Assembly: GCA_937982495.1 (NCBI GenBank)
Contig: CALJLX010000287.1
Location: forward strand, 1-6,362
Reading direction: 5' to 3'
From: an uncultured Desulfuromonas sp.
Lineage (GTDB): Bacteria; Desulfobacterota; Desulfuromonadia; Desulfuromonadales; Trichloromonadaceae
Length of the DNA: 6,362 nucleotides
Shown piece after piece: positions 6,314 through 6,362 of this stretch. Position numbers and translations under genes: made by a program. The first letter of the stretch is position 1. Every line of letters begins with the position of its first letter. Under the pieces are notes generated by a model. The model was not told the origin of the DNA, did no database searches, and saw only the letters and a list, made by a program, of their open reading frames with translations.

Positions 6314-6362
6314 AGATCGGAAGAGCACACGTCTGAACTCCAGTCACGAATCACCAATCTCG
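6314..6362 (+). other. Illumina TruSeq adapter left on the contig end (artefact)
   Basis: AGATCGGAAGAGC begins at 6314 and the whole 34-base TruSeq constant part runs to 6347, followed by nine index-like bases (6348-6356) and ATCTCG, the start of the P7-side constant part. Translations across it give the well-known artefact peptides EIGRAHV (plus) and GVQTCALPI (minus). Genomic sequence ends at about 6313. Confidence 0.98.

Noticed and set aside
5779..6336. 185-codon plus-strand frame that could be a divergent gene
   Set aside because: Antisense to the FimT/FimU gene and promoter, and its C-terminus is adapter-encoded (EIGRAHV).
6132..6347. 71-codon minus-strand frame upstream of the operon
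   Set aside because: Its first residues (GVQTCALPI) come from the sequencing adapter; the rest crosses the promoter.

Overview
The window is one end of a draft-assembly contig from a GC-rich Gram-negative bacterium. It carries a type IV pilus minor-pilin operon, entirely on the minus strand. Read in transcription order (right to left) the genes are a FimT/FimU-type GspH-fold minor pilin (6117-5554), pilV (5537-5157), pilW (5154-4027), pilX (4014-3379) and a very large pilY1 (3348 to the window edge). PilY1 shows 1116 codons with no stop, so its C-terminus lies outside the window. Gaps between genes are 16, 2, 12 and 30 nt, each start except the first has a clear Shine-Dalgarno, and I see no internal terminator, so the five genes look like one transcript. 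Gene order, protein style and a sigma-54-type promoter fit Desulfuromonadota/Geobacter-like deltaproteobacteria. That placement is inference; no phylogenetic marker is present.

The first four proteins have type III (prepilin-peptidase) signal sequences. Three carry the Glu at mature position 5; PilX lacks it. In characterised systems such proteins form, with PilY1, a tip complex that primes assembly of the major pilin. The PilY1 here has an ordinary Sec signal peptide, then three tandem InlB-like beta repeats, a DUF4114-like domain with EF-hand/dockerin-type loops, and then the PilC/PilY1 beta-propeller region. The propeller is interrupted by a further beta-rich module and preceded by another EF-hand loop. 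No von Willebrand A domain is visible. A run of nine G (coding strand) inside the DUF4114-like domain is a possible slippage site.

Upstream of the first gene (6118-6313) is a non-coding stretch, AT-rich in its distal part. It contains a near-consensus sigma-54 -24/-12 promoter (6216-6231), an inverted repeat that would lie at the start of the transcript (6177-6203), and a weak IHF-like site. The last 49 bases (6314-6362) are not genomic: they are Illumina TruSeq read-1 3' adapter, so true sequence ends at about 6313. The cluster type is known; novelty lies mainly in the PilY1 architecture and in regulatory details.
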